DNA of 64,000 nucleotides from Nitrososphaerota archaeon (GTDB lineage Archaea > Thermoproteota > Nitrososphaeria > Nitrososphaerales > Nitrososphaeraceae), in assembly GCA_005877075.1 (NCBI GenBank), contig VBPX01000041.1:38312-102311 (forward strand), written 5' to 3'. A program made the translations under genes and the position numbers. Positions 60,677 to 64,000 of this stretch are shown piece by piece. Position 1 is the stretch's first letter. Every line of letters starts with the position of its first letter. The notes under the pieces are model-generated. The model worked only from the letters and a program-made list of their open reading frames with translations. It searched no databases and was not told the DNA's origin.

Positions 60677-61741
60677 TTAGCAAATATTTTCACATATAAT
60701 ATCCAAAATATCAAAGGTGTCACATTTGCAATTTACTTTCGAAATCAGATTCAGATTGGGTGAGGTGTCCTCATATCCATTGATGAATTTCCTTACTGGA
60801 AATCCATTATCGCATAACATAATAAGTTCAAAATTTTTTTTACTTTTTAACTTGGATTGCATATGATAAACAAATTTCCAGATCTTGTTTCTCTTATTGT
60901 TGAACTTGACAATTTTAATATCCGTACTGTTGATCAATTTTAGATGAGATGATTTTAGATTCTCACTGCAATTTACAAAACATCTGACCTTGTTTATCAG
61001 ATGTGGTGCAGAAATAGGTAAATGTGACGGTTTCTTGTTTATATTAAATGTAATGCCTTCAGATCGAATTGAAAAATGACGCCTAAACCTAGTTATTTTT
61101 GAATTCTTAATCGACACGTAAAAAGGTCTTCCAGCTCCTAAGACTAAACTTTCAGGCTCTTCCTTACCTATAGGCCAAAAAATTATAGATTCACACTTTG
61201 TAATCCTTGCTAATTTTTTTTTTAAGATGTTTTCAATATAATGCTGATTAATTTCTAAATAACTATCTTTGTCAGCATTTTTTAAGATGCTTCGAAATCT
61301 TTTAGTTTTTTTATATCTCCCACTTAGTACCAGTGTACTCGATCTGATAGAAACAAGAGTTTCAAATTTTTTTCCTATCTGTAAGTTCACAACAATATCA
61401 GGAGAATTCAAATCTATTTTTTTATGTGATATCTTAGTGAATCTTGTTCGAATTTCACGCAAAAGGGACATCTTTATATTTTGTTTTCCTCTAATCTTGA
61501 ATCTTGATCTAAATTTGTCTTCATTGTCATAAAATGTATGATCTAATGTTACTCCAATTAGAAGAGTATCATATACATAATCTTTCGTTGATTGTATTAC
61601 TTTGTGACATATTTTGTCTATTTGCTTCTCTATTCCATGACATATTTCGCAGTCATCAACTATTTTTCGAATAGGATAGTTTTTGATAAATTGTCTTTTT
61701 AAACACCAGGGGCATATCTTGTATGAGAAATTTCTTTTCAA
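60677..61741 (-). CDS. pus10: tRNA pseudouridine synthase Pus10
   Basis: CPWCLKRQF Cys cluster, LGAGRPFYVSI, SGRYKKTKR. Confidence 0.82.
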   Translation of the reverse strand: MKRNFSYKICPWCLKRQFIKNYPIRKIVDDCEICHGIEKQIDKICHKVIQSTKDYVYDTLLIGVTLDHTFYDNEDKFRSRFKIRGKQNIKMSLLREIRTRFTKISHKKIDLNSPDIVVNLQIGKKFETLVSIRSSTLVLSGRYKKTKRFRSILKNADKDSYLEINQHYIENILKKKLARITKCESIIFWPIGKEEPESLVLGAGRPFYVSIKNSKITRFRRHFSIRSEGITFNINKKPSHLPISAPHLINKVRCFVNCSENLKSSHLKLINSTDIKIVKFNNKRNKIWKFVYHMQSKLKSKKNFELIMLCDNGFPVRKFINGYEDTSPNLNLISKVNCKCDTFDILDIICENIC

Positions 61742-61756
61742 TTATTTTTATCTTTT

Positions 61757-63115
61757 TTACCCTATTCCCAATCTTCTAAGCATACCCTGCATTTGTCTTC
61801 CTTTACTCTGTTTAATCATACTCTTTGAATTATGGAAATTCTTAATTAAATCTTTGACATCATGTTCCGCTACACCGGAACCTCTAGCAATCCTTTTTCT
61901 TCTTGAATCATTTATTACTTCGGGGTTCTTTTTCTCTTCCTTTGTCATTGATTGGATAATATAGCGCCATTTTTCTAATTTTCCTTGGATAACATCTAAT
62001 TCGTCCTCCTTAACTACTCCTGCCAAGCCTGGTAAATTATCAATAATATTTCTAAATCCCATTTTCCCGACGTTTTCCATTTGTGAATAAAAATCTTCTA
62101 TTGTCATTTTGCCGGTAAGTACTCTCTTAGATTGGTTTTCATCTGCCTGCAATTCCAAGTCGTTAGCTAAATCTAAAATTGCCTTTATGTCACCCATCCC
62201 CAACAATCTTCCTACAAATCTTGTGGGACTGAACTCTTCCAGATCATCAATTCTTTCTCCGTTTCCTATAAAGAAAATTTTCGCGCCTGTTACTGCAGAC
62301 GCTGCTAATGCTCCACCACCTTTAGCAGTTCCATCAAGCTTTGTTATAATGATACCTCCTACCGGAACTGTATCGTGAAAAGTCTCGGCCTGACTGAATG
62401 CTTGTTGACCTATTGTCCCGTCTATTACTAAAAGAATCAAATCGGGATTTGAGATCTCATACATATTTTTCATTTCCGCTAAAAGTTCAGTTTCATCCTT
62501 GTGTCGACCCGCAGTATCAATAATTACTACATCCACTTGGGCATTTTTAAAATAATCAATTCCTTTTCTTACTATCGAAGTAGCATCTTTATTTGATTCG
62601 TCTCCAAATACCTCAACATTTATCTTTACACAATTCATTCTAAGTTGTGTGAGTGCACCAGGTCTCCATGTATCTGCCCCAATAACTCCCACATGATAGC
62701 CCTGTTTAGCTAGCCATCTTGAAAGCTTTGCTGTGACCGTGGTCTTCCCACTTCCCTGAATACCAAACATTAGTACAACATTGAGTTTTCCTGGTGTGAG
62801 TGAAATAACTGGATTCTCAAGTTGTTTATTTTGATTGAGAGTATCTCCTCTATAACCCATCAATCTGGAAAGTTCATCATATAGTATTGAAACCACATGA
62901 TCCTTTCTCGACAATCCCTTTGGAGGAGACTCCTCTAACGATCTTTTTTTCAAATTTTGAGTTATATTCAGTACCAATCTGACATTAACGTCAGATTGAA
63001 GGAGAGCTCTTTGCACATCCTTACACAAGGAATCTATTAATTCTTCATTAACATCAGAAGCACCAACTAATTTTTTTAAGGCTGCTCCAAGGCTAGATCG
63101 CAGGTTGTCTAACAT
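61757..63115 (-). CDS. srp54: Signal recognition particle protein SRP54
   Basis: MFGIQGSGKTTVTAKLSRWL, DTAGRHKDE, TKLDGTAKGGGALAA, M domain. Confidence 0.96.
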   Translation of the reverse strand: MLDNLRSSLGAALKKLVGASDVNEELIDSLCKDVQRALLQSDVNVRLVLNITQNLKKRSLEESPPKGLSRKDHVVSILYDELSRLMGYRGDTLNQNKQLENPVISLTPGKLNVVLMFGIQGSGKTTVTAKLSRWLAKQGYHVGVIGADTWRPGALTQLRMNCVKINVEVFGDESNKDATSIVRKGIDYFKNAQVDVVIIDTAGRHKDETELLAEMKNMYEISNPDLILLVIDGTIGQQAFSQAETFHDTVPVGGIIITKLDGTAKGGGALAASAVTGAKIFFIGNGERIDDLEEFSPTRFVGRLLGMGDIKAILDLANDLELQADENQSKRVLTGKMTIEDFYSQMENVGKMGFRNIIDNLPGLAGVVKEDELDVIQGKLEKWRYIIQSMTKEEKKNPEVINDSRRKRIARGSGVAEHDVKDLIKNFHNSKSMIKQSKGRQMQGMLRRLGIG

Positions 63116-63802
63116 TTATTTATTAATTAATTCATAATCTGTTATTTCAAATATTCCATTATCCCCGAACCATCTAACAATTCCTTCTTTAATTCGAAAT
63201 TTTTTCTTGTAGAGCGGACAGTCAACGACAATAGTTTCTGCCTCACCCCCTTCAAAATTCAGATTAAATCTATATTTTAAAGACAATGATTCTAAATTTT
63301 TCACCTTCTCATGATCTAGCATAGAACCAAGCCACTGACGTTCCAACCCCATTGCTGAAACACTTACTATAACTATTTCAAATTTTTGATCTATCATCTT
63401 ATGAAGATATTTGCTTGGAGGCAAATTCCATAATGGAGAAAAAACGGAGAGTCCTAATTTTTGACAGACAGTTTCAAAATTCCTTTTTTGAAAATTGCTT
63501 GATATTCCACCATGAACTATTCCTTGTATATCAAATTCCTTTCCTACCTTTACAAGAGCATTTTCAAGTACTTCAATCTCATCACTTAATTTTGAGGATT
63601 TAGATTGAAATTTTCGCAGTGGTAAATTGATTGCTTCTGCAAGAATCGGTGTAAGATGGATATTTGGAAAATGGAAAAGTAAACTATCATTAATCATGGG
63701 GACTATAGAGAGTAGGCAAACAATTTCATGGCCATGCTGATTCACTTCAAAAATGGCATAGTTACTGTCTTTTCCTCCAGAATATAATGATACTAATTTC
63801 AA
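63116..63802 (-). CDS. Diphthine-ammonia ligase-like ATP-pyrophosphatase (DUF71)
   Basis: LYSGGKDSNYAIFEV, GIVHGGISSNFQK, NFEGGEAETIVVDCP. Confidence 0.87.
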   Translation of the reverse strand: MKLVSLYSGGKDSNYAIFEVNQHGHEIVCLLSIVPMINDSLLFHFPNIHLTPILAEAINLPLRKFQSKSSKLSDEIEVLENALVKVGKEFDIQGIVHGGISSNFQKRNFETVCQKLGLSVFSPLWNLPPSKYLHKMIDQKFEIVIVSVSAMGLERQWLGSMLDHEKVKNLESLSLKYRFNLNFEGGEAETIVVDCPLYKKKFRIKEGIVRWFGDNGIFEITDYELINK

Positions 63803-63850
63803 TAGACTACCCCAAAAAGTATAATAAATGAGATATATTAAGAGATTCTA

Positions 63851-64000
63851 ATGCCAAAAAAGGGAGGAGGCCTGCTTTTACTGCAGGAGACAATTTCACA
63901 GCAAAAGGTAATTGACTTTTTAAACAGCATCGCAAGAAACAGTGAGAAGTCAAAGAACACTTATTCTTTGGGTCTAGCACAGAAGCACCTAACAAATACT
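63851..64000 (+). CDS. Probable tyrosine recombinase/integrase N-terminus, truncated at window edge
   Basis: MPKKGGGLLLLQETISQQKVIDFLNSIARNSEKSKNTYSLGLAQKHLTNT...; resembles integrase SAM-like core-binding N-domains; GC-richer than neighbours. Confidence 0.5.
   Translation, partial: MPKKGGGLLLLQETISQQKVIDFLNSIARNSEKSKNTYSLGLAQKHLTNT

Noticed and set aside
63807-63995. 62-aa minus ORF at the right edge
   Set aside because: Opposite the integrase-like ORF, no start context or recognisable domain.
1-64000. Search for defence islands, CRISPR arrays, toxin-antitoxin pairs, prophage structural genes and rRNA operons
   Set aside because: None recognised; the window is mostly housekeeping apart from the recombinase and edge integrase.

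Overview
The window looks like a chromosomal segment of an ammonia-oxidising-type thaumarchaeon (Nitrososphaeria). It is AT-rich and gene-dense. Taxonomic signals are archaeal aRF1, NOP5/fibrillarin, Trm1, Rpp29, S4e, S24e, S27ae, proteasome alpha, Pus10, a CdvB/ESCRT-III protein, and a split B12-dependent methylmalonyl-CoA mutase with its MeaB chaperone. Main blocks: methylmalonyl-CoA mutase module (1-2.3 kb); small-protein-rich intergenic region (2.4-6.2 kb); ilvC, nadM, metS, ahcY, Rieske, cysS (6.4-13.3 kb); aRF1, HIT, ilvD (15-19.6 kb); NOP5-fibrillarin-RNase HII-Trm1 (23-27 kb); UbiD, purC, psmA (31-35 kb); ribosomal protein operon L3 to L6 (36.8-44.7 kb); NTase/LLM/thiolase/DUF35 (44.7-48.1 kb); biotin genes bioA and bioB-bioF separated by a serine recombinase (49.5-54.1 kb); CdvB region (54.4-56.3 kb); argS, S24e/S27ae, Pus10, SRP54, diphthamide ligase (57-63.8 kb); and a GC-richer integrase-like ORF running off the right edge. 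There are three tRNAs. Two carry introns at non-canonical positions for which I could draw bulge-helix-bulge motifs by hand. Several genes are broken by indels (CHRD protein, MEDS-REC protein, ilvD, TPR protein) and RNase HII has ATC where an ATG start is expected. These breaks are either real decay or assembly error, and that should be settled first. Three tiny single C2H2 zinc-finger proteins share an identical CX2CX12HX4H spacing. No CRISPR array or rRNA was seen, and I found no convincing new multi-gene defence system. All family assignments are from reading the protein sequences; no database search was run.
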